Under the pieces are notes generated by a model. It saw only the letters and a list, made by a program, of their open reading frames with translations. It was not told the origin of the DNA and did no database searches. A DNA stretch of 64,000 nucleotides from Trichinella spiralis (Eukaryota; Nematoda; Enoplea; Trichinellida; Trichinellidae): positions 12,270,004-12,334,003 of the forward strand of contig CM012955.1 of NCBI GenBank assembly GCA_000181795.3, in the 5' to 3' direction. Position numbers and translations under genes: made by a program. Shown here piece after piece: positions 13,011 to 24,513 of the stretch. Position 1 is the first letter of the stretch, and every line of letters starts with the position of its first letter.

Positions 13011-13576
13011 ATTCATATAGAAAAGTTCAAATGATTTTTCTAGCGAATTTTTTTTTCATTAATCCATCTTATTAGTACCAATTTTTCAATAGAATAATTC
13101 ATATTATTTTCATTAGGCATTCATTTTAGCCTCGTGGATGTTGGTCACTTTTAATTTGTACAGTTCAATATTGGGCACTGTAATACTGTAATGTATTGTA
13201 ATGCAGGGAATTGATTGTCCAGTGGAAGAAAGTAAAATTTTACTTTATAAAAAGAAAATTACTACAATTTAATAATGCGTTTAATTTCATTTAATTTAAT
13301 TGTAAAAATTGGTCGAATGAAATGAAGCGAAGAGAATTGTATTTTAAATTTGAAAAACTAATTTTAATATTTGAACGTATATTTTGCTTGGTTTGCTGTC
13401 TTTTTTCTCTTTATTTGCTTTATCAGATGTCCGATTTTAGAAAATTTGCGCAGTTGTCGTTGAAATGAGCTTGACAATTTTTGCATTTTACTGCCAATTT
13501 TTAATTTTTCCTAGAGAAAATTGTTTTTCTTCTTTATTAATATAATTCAAATGGTATTAGGATGATGAATTTAACA

Positions 13577-13582
13577 TTTCAG
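13577..13582 (+). promoter_or_regulatory. Splice acceptor just before ERdj5 start codon
   Basis: TTTCAG ends two bases before the ATG at 13585. This is either the end of a 5' UTR intron or a spliced-leader trans-splice site, and it supports the chosen start. Confidence 0.55.
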
Positions 13583-13584
13583 CA

Positions 13585-16500
13585 ATGTGGCGCAACTTGT
13601 TGTCTATTCTTTTCTTCGGTAATTTTCTGGTGCTCAGTCAAGCCGACGATGCTAACACCGATCTGTACAGTCTGCTTGGCGTTGATCGAACGGCTAGTTT
13701 GGAGGAAATCAAGCGGGCCTATAAGAAGATGGTTTTAATTATGCATCCGGATAAAAATTCGGTACAAAAATGGATAACTTTTTTCACGTAGATCATGCTG
13801 AATTGTTATTTATTATTTTTTAGGCTGATCCTGAAGCGCATTCGAAATTTGTGCAAATTACTCGCGCTTACGGAATTTTGAAAGATCCTGAACTGCGCCT
13901 TACTTATGACAAATACGGTGAAGCAGGTCTCGATGATCAAGTAAACTTGAGGAAAAGTAACACGAACAATTTTTTATATGATTTTATTTTATTTTTGAAT
14001 ATCTTTTATTTTATTTATTTTTAAAACCACACACACGCAAAGAGAAATATATATATAGGTATCTGTATTATCTACTACTTTGAAACAAATTTTGAAGTTC
14101 TTTTCTTAAAAATTTCATCCTTTTTGAATTATTATAATTATTATTTTGTTCGTTAAAAAATTTAATTAAACTTTTTTCAGATATATTTGGCGGGAATACA
14201 AAGATTTTCATGATGACCATGATAGATTTTTCCTATCTTACCGCCGACAACAAACATCACTGGTTCATTTATTTCCATTCAGACTTGTGCAGTCGTTGTC
14301 ACGATTTAGCGCCTATCGTAACTTTTTACATTCATTACTTTATGATGCTGAAAATTGTCGTTTAATTTGCGTTTTATCTTTTAATTTTAATCAGTGGCTT
14401 GAAATGATGGACAAATTGGACGATGTTATTAGTATTGGCGCTGTGAATTGTGACAATGAACCTCTACTCTGCAGGGATATTGGCATTCAAATGGTTCCTT
14501 CGTTCAGAATGTTTCCAGGGGTGATATTATTTTTGTATTTATTCATAAATGTTGGTTCGGTATTTTTATTTTCAGAATAAACGCTATATTGGAGAAGTTG
14601 CAGTGGACCAGCTTGTTTCTTTCATTTACAGCACTGCTACAGTAAAGCCACTGGAACTGACTGTCAGTAGTATTTATCATTTTCCGAACAGACCGATTCT
14701 GGTCCACTTGTGCAACGATACCGAATTGTGCTTGATGAAGCAGTCAACATTAGCACTGGCTACTTTTCTGGACGAAATTGTCACCGTTGCTACTTTGAAT
14801 TGCATTTCAAACAAGCAACTGTGCGCAATGTTCGATTTTGATCCTGTTGGAATGGTGAGTAATTAATTCATATTCAGCTTTTCAAATGCTGTATTTGTGC
14901 TATAATTCACAGTAGTTTGTTTTGAATATTTGATAATTATGAATAACGAAAAAAAAAGAATTCAAATAATTATTTATTGTAAAATGCGACATTGTTTTTG
15001 TTGAAATAGTTGTGAGAGGGAATGAATCGCAGAACAAATGCTTCGCATTTTCAGTTATGAAATTGACAATTGATAAGTAGTGGATTTTTTGTAGACAGAT
15101 TAATTGAAATTTTGTTTCGCTTAAACTGATTGATTCAGTAATGAAATTAACGTTGTCTGATGTCGTTATTGTTATTAAATTATGGTCATATTTTTTGAAC
15201 ATTTATTGCTCCTCTGCTATAATAGCTGAGAGGCATTAAAATGGAAATGATATTGATTGCACCTTTTCCTCAATTTTTGTTGAATAGAAAATGAAAAGAA
15301 AGTAGGAATTCCCTTTTGTAATGTTTTTTTTTCAAAATTAAACTATTGCTTATGAAAAAATATTCTGCGGCAGTTGTGCTTTTTAAGGATAGAATAACAT
15401 TCAGTAGCAGTTTGGGTGTTTTGTGAAAATTGTTAAAATTTCAATTTTATTTATTTTTAGATACTGTTCAAAAGCAGATTTAATTTGTCCGATTTTGTTC
15501 AAGTTCCCTCAAATATGAGCGCCAAACGAATCGCAAGCTATGTGTTGGATCATTTCCCAGTCAAAGCGATCGAAATGAGCATTGATGAAATTGAGGTAGG
15601 ACTGATTTGGATGTTGAATTTTTTAAAATTTACAATTTGCAAAATGAATTGCACTTTATTATATTTTCACTAATGTCAGTAGTGATTGTGCAAAAAAGTT
15701 CAATCTAACATTGCTTTGCTGCTGTGTAGTAGAATTGTTATGCAGATTATTGTCGATTGTTGAATAATATATATGTCTGTTTTTCTTTTTTGCATTCAGA
15801 GATTATTGAAGAAAAAATTCTTAGCGGTTAATATGCTCGTTGAATTTTCGAACAAACAGTCGACTGATTTTCATATGCGAAAGCTTCCATATTTATTAGA
15901 TAAGAAAGAAATTGTGGTAAGATTAATATTATTAATGTATAAATAAATGATAATTGTTGTTGTTGTATTTGTTTTTTCAGTTTCGACAGTTCAATTGCAC
16001 CATTGCTCCACACATTTGCAGAGAAAAACTTTTCATTCAGAAATATCCAACGTTCATTATTTTCAGCAAAAACGGTGGTCGAGAAATATATTACGGTAGG
16101 TGCATTGCCGTTCACGTGAAAAATTGTGCAAGAAAGTGATTTCAAGATTTTTGCAAGATTATTTATTAGTCAAATTTCTGTGCACTGTCGATAAGATAAG
16201 CAAACGTTGACATTATTTAGGGCCAATTGATTTGCATAGTATAGTGCATTTTGCTGTGGAAAGCAAGAGTTTCAATGTTTTCTCATTTGGGCCTGACCAA
16301 TTTCCAATGGAAATTGATTTGTACAAGGAAAAATGGATTGTTGATTTCTTTTCACCGGTATGCAATTTTACAAAGTTTGATAATGCTGCATTGGAAAATA
16401 TGAAGTATAAATTTAATTGAAGTTTTGTTATTTTTCAGTTCTGTTCGCCGTGTATGTTGTTTATTCCTCAGTTTAAATTGGCTGCAAAAAAGCTGAAAGG

Positions 16501-17100
16501 TAAAGTCAATTTTGCCACGATCAATTGTGCGGCACATTCTGCACTTTGTCAGCAGTACAACATCAACCGCTATCCAACGACCGTTTTCTACAACAAGTCC
16601 ATTCCATTTCCATATTTTAGTTATCACACTGAGAATGATATTGTACAGTTCATCGAGGTTTATTGATTTTTTTTCATTCTTTATTCTCGAGTTTTATCTA
16701 TTTTATACTTGGTTAATTTAATTAACTTGTAGAATATTCTGTCACCATCTGTGGTATATTTGACTTCTGAACGTGAATTTACTGAAAAAGTGCTAAATCG
16801 TCCAGAAGAAGAGACTTGGCTTGTGGAATTTTACTTGCCCAACTGTTACTGGTGTATGAAAGCCGACGCTGAAATTCGTCATCTGGCAAAGGTTGATCAA
16901 TTTAATTGTTGTTCTACTGATTTTAAATGGTGTTTTTCACTTAACTTTGATTTAAAATTTTCCACCAGTAATGGTTCTCCAGTGCAAATCACGTGAAGCT
17001 CATTATTAATCCAATTAATCACACTGTATTTTTATATTCATTTGATCAATTGTATTTCTATTTTGATTCTTCTTTTTGTTTCGAGGCTACCATAAATTAA

Positions 17101-17137
<37 letters not shown>

Positions 17138-18195
17138 ATGTGGAGTGAGAATGTGAGTGTTGCTGTAACGGTATTTCTATTTTATTAGATGTTCGACGGT
17201 CGGAGTGATATTAAAGTTGCTCAAATTGATTGCAGTTGGTTGATTTCATTTTGCTCCACGCTAGGCATTCGACAGTTTCCACTTGTACGGGCATATATGC
17301 GAGGAAAGAAAGATCATTACATGTAAAGAGTACTGTTTTCGGTGATGTTGATCAATTTTTATAAAGTTCCTTTTCAGAATTTACCAAGCAAACATGATGG
17401 ACAGCAACAGCTTGAAAATTTGGCTACTCTCGTCCATGAAAATTAACATTACAAAGTTGACACCGGATAACTTTGACAATATGTTGTTGAATAGTGATGA
17501 ACCTTGGTTGATCAGTTTCTTTTCACCACGTTGCAGTTATTGTCATTACTTCCAGCCGATATTTCAAGCGGTGGCTGCGGTATGTATTTTCAGAGTATTT
17601 TTTTTTCAACAAAAAAAATACATCCTAATGATACACAACAAGAGATCCTAATGACACTGAATGTGGAACAAGCAGTTTTTTCAGTGCTTTTGTTCATCTG
17701 AAATTAAATATAGCAACTTTTAGCCATGCATATATCGACCGTTTACTTTCATTCTGTGTTATATCCTTGAAACCTGTTGTTCTTGTTTACTGGATGTAAC
17801 AATGGATGACACACGCACAAAGCATGCATGCGCAACAATATAAGCTGAATTTTCTCGTAAAATAATTTTAGCCACATACTTGATTGTCAAAAGTTATTAT
17901 AATAAGACCAAAAACAATGCAAATTGTTCTTGTTTAGGAATTGGTTTATCGTGTCAATGCAGGAACGGTCGACTGTGCATTGTACAGAGAATTCTGTCAC
18001 TCTTTACGCATTTTCGGTGTACCTGCTGTACGATTATTGTACAGTGGTGGGCCAAAGTCGGACGAAGCAGTGCAGTCGGAATTTGGTATACCAATACCAC
18101 CTTCAGAATTTAATGAGTTTCTGGCAACTGTACTGGCTAATTTACCTGCTGTAAAATATTCACATATTCATTTGACAGAGAAGGATGAACTTTAG
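13585..18195 (+). CDS. DNAJC10: ERdj5/DNAJC10-like ER J-domain disulfide reductase
   Basis: Fourteen exons: 13585-13761, 13824-13956, 14181-14317, 14395-14520, 14576-14854, 15461-15595, 15800-15916, 15981-16095, 16221-16357, 16439-16657, 16733-16891, 17189-17322, 17378-17579, 17938-18195. All phases close, giving 775 residues (human ERdj5 has 793). A signal peptide covers about 1-20, and a J domain about 25-105 with HPD at 54-56. CxxC thioredoxin domains carry CSRC (140-143), CSPC (454-457), CYWC (563-566) and CSYC (675-678). Two CxxC-less thioredoxin-like segments lie between the first and second. The protein ends HLTEKDEL, an ER-retention signal. Known role of the family: reducing non-native disulfides for ER-associated degradation with BiP bound through the J domain. 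The CxxC sequences differ from the vertebrate set (CSHC, CPPC, CHPC, CGPC), so redox balance may differ. C. elegans dnj-27 is the likely counterpart. Confidence 0.92.
17104..17133. repeat. TA dinucleotide repeat in ERdj5 intron
   Basis: About 15 TA units within the 16892-17188 intron. Confidence 0.9.
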
Positions 18196-19295
18196 TAAGT
18201 TTGTTTGCACAACTGCGATATGCTTGCCCGTATAATTTAGATGCCTTTTCGATGACAGTAAAATACAAATTTTGTAATTATGGTTGGTTGTTGTTGCTGT
18301 TTACTTCTTATTGTATTTTTAGCAAACAGCTCGACTGTTCTCTTTTCTCATATTTGCTTACATCTCGCTGAATAGAAATGTATTTCAAAATCTGTATGTA
18401 ATTCATTGCCCAGTTGTACATGAGAAATCATGTTGTAAACTTCTTGATTACCATTCACGACAAAACTTTTTCTGTCATTTAACACAAAATATGTTTTTAG
18501 TAGAATAAATCGCTGAAGTTAATCAAATGTAAAATTTCAAATTCTTCTATTCTTCTTCTATCTATCCTTTATCTTCTTATCTTATATTCTATCTTCAAAG
18601 TCTTCTATTCTCTGCGGAAAAGCATTTTCAATTACACAGTTCAAGTGAAACTACACTATACGTAGTTGTTTAATAGAAATATTAATTTGTGTAATTTTTC
18701 ATTATTTCACCCAGTTGATAAATGAATGCTTGCATTCGCTTTTCACAATTAATATGTTACAATTTTCATTTTGCCAGAAGCATACTGTTCTTATTTGTCT
18801 CTACGTTTACTTGTTAGTGACTACTGTTAGTGACTTTGTACGCTCTAGCTAAGTTTCGGAAAGAACAGTAAATGAATGATAATTTCCATTTTCCAGCATG
18901 TAAGCATCGCTTTCAATTCATCAGCATTACAAACTTTATAAGCTTGCTACAAATTGGATAAACTGAGTATCGTTTGTAAGCATAATCCACTAGTGCAAGC
19001 AAAATGTTGATGGAAAGTTTTCAACGACTAATTCGGCAACAGATAAATCCACTCATCGATCAACCGTATAATACTGTAGGTAATAGGGATTTTCAAGTGA
19101 AAACAAAATCACAAAAACTAAGGCGTTTCCAACAATTTTTTTCGTTACCTATTAATTAGTTCTATGATTCCACCTGCACTGGAAAATGTGAAATAGAAAT
19201 TCTACTTGCTCGTTCCAAGCGTGAAAATTTTTCAAAGTAATATTTACTAAATTCCAGTCTTACTGTAAAAATGAGGAGTTCATATTTGTACCTGT
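18196..19295. other. 3' flank of ERdj5 gene
   Basis: No gene seen. It contains a TTCTATTCTTC-type pyrimidine-rich patch around 18540-18615. Confidence 0.55.
18504..18509 (+). terminator. Candidate poly(A) signal of ERdj5 gene
   Basis: AATAAA lies about 310 nt after the ERdj5 stop codon and is the first exact hexamer downstream on this strand. Confidence 0.5.
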
Positions 19296-20560
19296 ATTTC
19301 AGTTTACTGTAGGTGACGTTTACTTGCTGACGTTGCGTTTCGCCGGTGCTTTGTTCAATGAATTCATTGTGGTCGTTGGAGGGTTTACGCATAAAAACCC
19401 CGCGATATCATGTAGTTGGTGTCTTGCCTATTACAATTTATTTACGACTGTGGTTGCTTCAACGTCACCGTTTAACAATTTTGTGATGCAATAGCACTGT
19501 ATACATTTATAAATGATGGCACGTGAGTAGATGATATTCACGCCCGTTTATTACAATATATTTTTTGATTTATTTTTATAGGAAGTTCCAGCGAAGTCCC
19601 ACACGTTATTGTTACCCAAGAGAATGTACGGTCGTGTGGGAGAGCATGAATTCACTGTCTGTTCCGTCGGTTCTATTTGTAAGAAGCTGTGTCTAGCCCA
19701 AGACGCCACGAGCTATAAATGCGCCACATTTGATATTGCGCAAACCAATGCTGATCAGTAGCAGTTGAGAGTCATGCAGTGTTTACAGCTAATGGCATTG
19801 AATTTATCATTATTATGTTGGTAAATGGATTCAAGGTTGAAATACCGATCGGTACTGCAAGCACGTCCAGCTTTATTCATGGAACTTCAGTGCTCACTCT
19901 TCAATTGAAACGTTCTAACGATAAAGAACATGCAGATGAGGCTTTCCTCAGTTTTCAAATCCTTTCTGTTTGTGGCTGATTGCTGACACACAAGTTTATT
20001 TATGCAGTGCCATAAACAGAACAGAACTAGGAAGTTGAATTGGAACAATAACAGTTGGGTATTTCATCTTCTCCTACGGAGTTTGTATGAAATACAAAGG
20101 AAAGCACATCGCGCTTCAAAGGTTCTTCCATATTGGCATCAGTAGAGAAGACGCTGTGGTCCATAGGTTATTGCAAGCGAAAATTCCGGCAGTGACTGCT
20201 CTCTGGACTTTCAGAGTTCGCCAGACACCAGTTGCAATCAATACCAAGAAAAATATCAATGGAATGTGCCTAGTGCGAAGCAGCAAAGAGCACACCTATT
20301 TCAGTTTTTCCATCGATACTGTTCTAAGCCATGGGAAATGAGATTTGACATTCATAGAGAGGCAGAAAGGTATGGAAATGCTGATTGACTACAGCAAAGA
20401 ATCCAGTTCATGTGATTGTTGGTTGCGTGAATGACGTGTCATTTATGCTGAATATGTTCTGAAGGAAGGCACTAGGAAAATTGCTGTGCCTGAGAAGCTT
20501 TATTTTCAAAAGTATTGCTTGCAGTTTATTGGAAACTGATAGCTCAGATCATGTCATCGC
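19296..20560 (+). pseudogene. Unrecognised decayed coding-like block
   Basis: I do not recognise this sequence. Base composition rises above the AT-rich surroundings, and several plus-strand open segments have protein-like composition. Examples are a segment with GDVYLLTLRFAGALFNEF near 19310, one at 19562-19758 with a run of cysteines, one at 19779-19979 including NGFKVEIPIGTASTSSFIHG, and one at 20087-20341 including REDAVVHRLLQAKIPAV. They lie in differing frames separated by stops, and an in-frame linkage by GT-AG introns was not found throughout. The best reading is an old gene copy or a DNA-transposon remnant. A rapidly evolving real gene with small introns is the alternative. No catalytic motif was seen. 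Confidence 0.35.
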
Positions 20561-23500
20561 TGCAACGTTACTTGCTACTGTGATATTTCCCTTTTATTGA
20601 TGATTTCATGATTCACCACATTTATTTTTATTTGTTTAATTGAAATAAAAATTTGTTTATAATTAACTTGTGCTGGCATTCAAATGTATAATTTGGCGTT
20701 TAGTGCAATGCGAAATGGCAGCTGGTTGCTTATGCTTTATCTTGCTTTATCTGCTTTGCATTTTCAAACTTTGCATTTAGTTTTATAATTAATTACTTTT
20801 GAATTCTATTCGTGTGGTTTATTAATCTTATTTAAGTTCAATGGAATTTTTGCAGAATACTTTGTTTCAATTACTTCATTTTCTCATTTTGATTTCCAGC
20901 TGATGGACAGTGTTGTTTTTTCTTGTTTGCGCGTTTTGCTTTTGAAAATATGAAATTGTTTAGATAATGTATTATTTATGCCGTGAACGTTGAAGCATAT
21001 TTGAGATGATCGCATTTGTTAGCATTTGAAGTGAAGCATTCCAGGTTTTCATGCGATATTAATCCTTCCAGAAACAAAGTCGAATTGCCTTGAGCATGGT
21101 TGATAACCGAAAGCACATTTGGTTTAATTCTGTCAAAGCAGTGACACCAATTCTGCTGTTATTCTTAATTCTGCTCGACAGACGCATCTGCGGTTCGACT
21201 GAGTGCTTGGCACGAAACGTTTCGCATCTCTGCGTTTCTTATTTTCCAGTCGAAAAGGTGTCATCTTTTGCAAATCTCTTCCGGCTTAAGTTCATTGCAA
21301 GCTGTTGTTGTTATATATATATATATATCTTTTTGTCTTTTCTGGCATATCTTCAATTATTGAGCAAGCTATTATACATTTGTATTGCAATTTGAATCTG
21401 ACTTATTTGGCCTGCAGTTTTGAACTTTAAATTGCGATGCCGGCGATAGCAATATGTCAAGCTTTATCTTATTAGTAACTAGCAGTTCAAGAATAGTGTT
21501 GACATTTCCCTGTAGAATTTGATTCGCAAATGTTAATGCACATTTTCCAAATTTGAGCAATTTGAAATTTAGCGCCATATCATCCATGTAGGATGACATA
21601 ACTGTGCAGCAAACGCAACCAAATCATTTTCTTATAACTCAGGTGCAACTTGAAGAAATTTGTATATCTGCTGCTGACTTTATGGGATTTTTCGAAGCCA
21701 GTTGATAACTTGGACAGTCAAGCCTAAGTTATGAGCGTTTCAACTTATTATTCATCCATATTCGAGGACCAGAGTCGGATGAATAAATTTTTATTCACAG
21801 GAAAGTAGACTGTTGTAAATTTTAATTACTAAACAAAAACTGCTATGAGAAATGACATGAAGAAATCGATTTTAATTCTATCATTTTCATGTACATTTAA
21901 GAGCAAACTTCTTAACCTACATTAGATTAGTGTGAAACGTCTCCAATAAACTAGACAGAAACAGTTCAGGTGCATATCTCTATTCACACGCACATGCGCA
22001 TACTTATATCCATTATTATTTATTAATGGAAACTACAAAAAAATTTTTAAGGCGGCAAACTTCACATACACAATGTGTCATAGCTGAAAAATAAATGCCT
22101 GTTGGCCATTAATTTCACGGAATATGTTATTTGCATTTCCGCATTATTTGCTAATATGAACAGTATATGTCCTATAAACTTTTGATCAAGGTGAATGCTA
22201 TGTTTTTGAAAGTTTTCAAATAACATGTGCTTTATTGTTTTCTGTCTTTATTGGTGTGAACCTTGAAAAACAAGAAAATAATTGCAACGTTTTCCATCTT
22301 GGAATTTTATTTGATAAAATATTTGGTAGGAAATGAATTGTCATCACATTACTTCCGCTTTGTTGGTTGTTTTTCATTTTGCCATTTTGATACAGTTTAA
22401 TTTTTAGTTTAATAAATATCATCGCAGATCGCTGTTTTCAAGAATTATCAACTTTTGAAAAGTGCGAGTCATTTGTAATATTTATAGGGCATTTTATTTT
22501 ATGCATACTTGTTTTGCATAATTTTGCATATATGTATGTTTTAGCATTAAACTTTTCCACTTTTTTAAAAATATTTTCTTTTTCTACCAAGTTGTTGTTT
22601 ATGTGAAATGCATCTATTACAAGCGTAAAATGATATGAAATGTAATTACTGGTATGAACTGATTTTTTAAACTTAAAAACTTGTATTACACAGATTGCAT
22701 CGAAGCAGTAAATTTGGAATAAATGATTAATTTTCGATGTAATTTTATGCGAGTTGATTTGTCACTTAGTGAGAAACGTGATTTTTCATTGTTTCGTTTG
22801 CACAATGGTAATAAGCTGCTTCACTGAACTTGGTCTAACAGCTAACTGCTCCAACTGAAAACTCAAACAGCAATAATTAATCTTCACATGATAAATTATT
22901 CAACAAATTGTATGCTTAGATCTTTGCCGATTCTGATTACATTTTATTTGGGCAAAATTTTTCCATTTGTTTGACAAGATCTGTCAATTTGGTTGAAAAC
23001 AAATACAACTACTAATGGCATATGTTTGACGGTCCATACACGACAAGAAGCACAAGAATCATGTTTACTGAACACTTTCCGGCTTCTTCTGAGTAAATCT
23101 TTCTTAATCAAGTTTACACTGTTTAGAAAGCTGCAAAATGTAAACAGCTAACCAATATTTCTTATCATCAAAGATGCACTACACTCGACAACAATTAGTA
23201 TCAAAAATTTCAAGTTGCGATAACTGTTCAACTGTGAAGGGAACAATTTTGAATATGGAAATTATGCACAATTATTGATATAGCAAAAAATTGCAATTAT
23301 TCAGTGGAGAGGTGTGATTTGAACATTATTTGAACAGGAAAACTGTTGTATGCAAATAACTGTGCTCAAAATTGGCTTAATATTAATGTGATATTTGACA
23401 AAATTTGAATTTTCTGAAATACTAACCATTTATATTGCAATCCGATAATTGTTATTTTTAAAGAGTGCATTCTTGATTGCAAATTGTAGGAATATTTATA

Positions 23501-24513
23501 ATAAAAATGCAAATATTAATGCATCTTGCTTTGAAGTTACATTTGTTTACTTAAGTTGTAATAATTTATGTATTAATCATTCTGAAGTATATTCAAGAAT
23601 TGATTAATTGGCTCTTAAAAGTGCTCTGCCAAAATAAAATAATAATGAATTTCATCCGTCAGTTTATTTTATAAACATGCTAACTTTCGAAATTCTTTAT
23701 AATATAAGCTGACGGTATTTTGTGTTTATGTTTATTTATCTTTTTGTGATCTTTGTGCTTTGTAACAAAAGCTCTCAAAAAAAATTACAGTTTGTACTGA
23801 AGCAAGTAAGCCAAAAATTTCTTGTTCAAAAATGTTCAGACGTCACAGAGATGATTAATATAATTGTAGAAAGACTATGTTCTAACCCATTTACTTAGTT
23901 TTACAAGTCTAATTTGGTGAAATGTGAAATATGGTGTTTTCTAAAAACAAATATACTGCTTATCAGTTTTGGTTAGTTTAAAGTTTTTAAGGAAAAATAT
24001 TTTGTGCTGCATTATCAGTTCAGAGTATGACATCATGACATAATAATTCATAGTCAAGTTTATACACTTAGATAAACCAATTTTGAATATGATAGATTGG
24101 TTAAGAACGGCAAGCGCTTGTTTTCTTCTCCTTTCTTCCGCCAGACGTTCAAGTGTGCTCAATTTAGTGTCAACACATCTGCAGCTTTCAAGCTAGCTTC
24201 GCTGTTCGCATTCATAGTTTCACGAAGGGTTTATTTTGATTGGTTGTTTTGCAAACAAGGGCGGGGTTGCCCTAAAACAATTTAATGAGAATACGGTAGT
24301 ATCCGCCTGAGCATGCCCGCCTGCTTGTCAGCATTGATTATGTGAATACGGTAATAGTGGCCTGGTGGCTGAAAATGGTGATGCTGAAATAGCAGCAGAT
24401 GGATGATGATTTTTAAGACATAGAGAAAAGAGCTCCATTTAAACTGAAGTGGAATGTGAGGTGATATTATACTGCTTATCATCAGACAGCCCTAGTCTGT
24501 AAAGCTGTGATCG
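20561..24513. other. AT-rich upstream region of kinase gene
   Basis: No coding exon could be supported. The last 400 bases (about 24100-24510) have higher GC and more mixed sequence and are the likely promoter and 5' UTR of the PSKH1-like kinase. A short TA repeat lies at about 21311-21330. Confidence 0.55.

Larger units (their letters stand above)
10783..13584. other. Spacer between fasciclin and ERdj5 genes
   Basis: No supported coding exon. An ATTAAA at 10970-10975, about 190 nt after the fasciclin stop, is a possible poly(A) signal. The stretch has several inverted repeats built from A and T tracts (about 11241-11270, 11609-11635, 12982-13010). The last bases before the next ATG form a TTTCAG acceptor. 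Confidence 0.6.
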
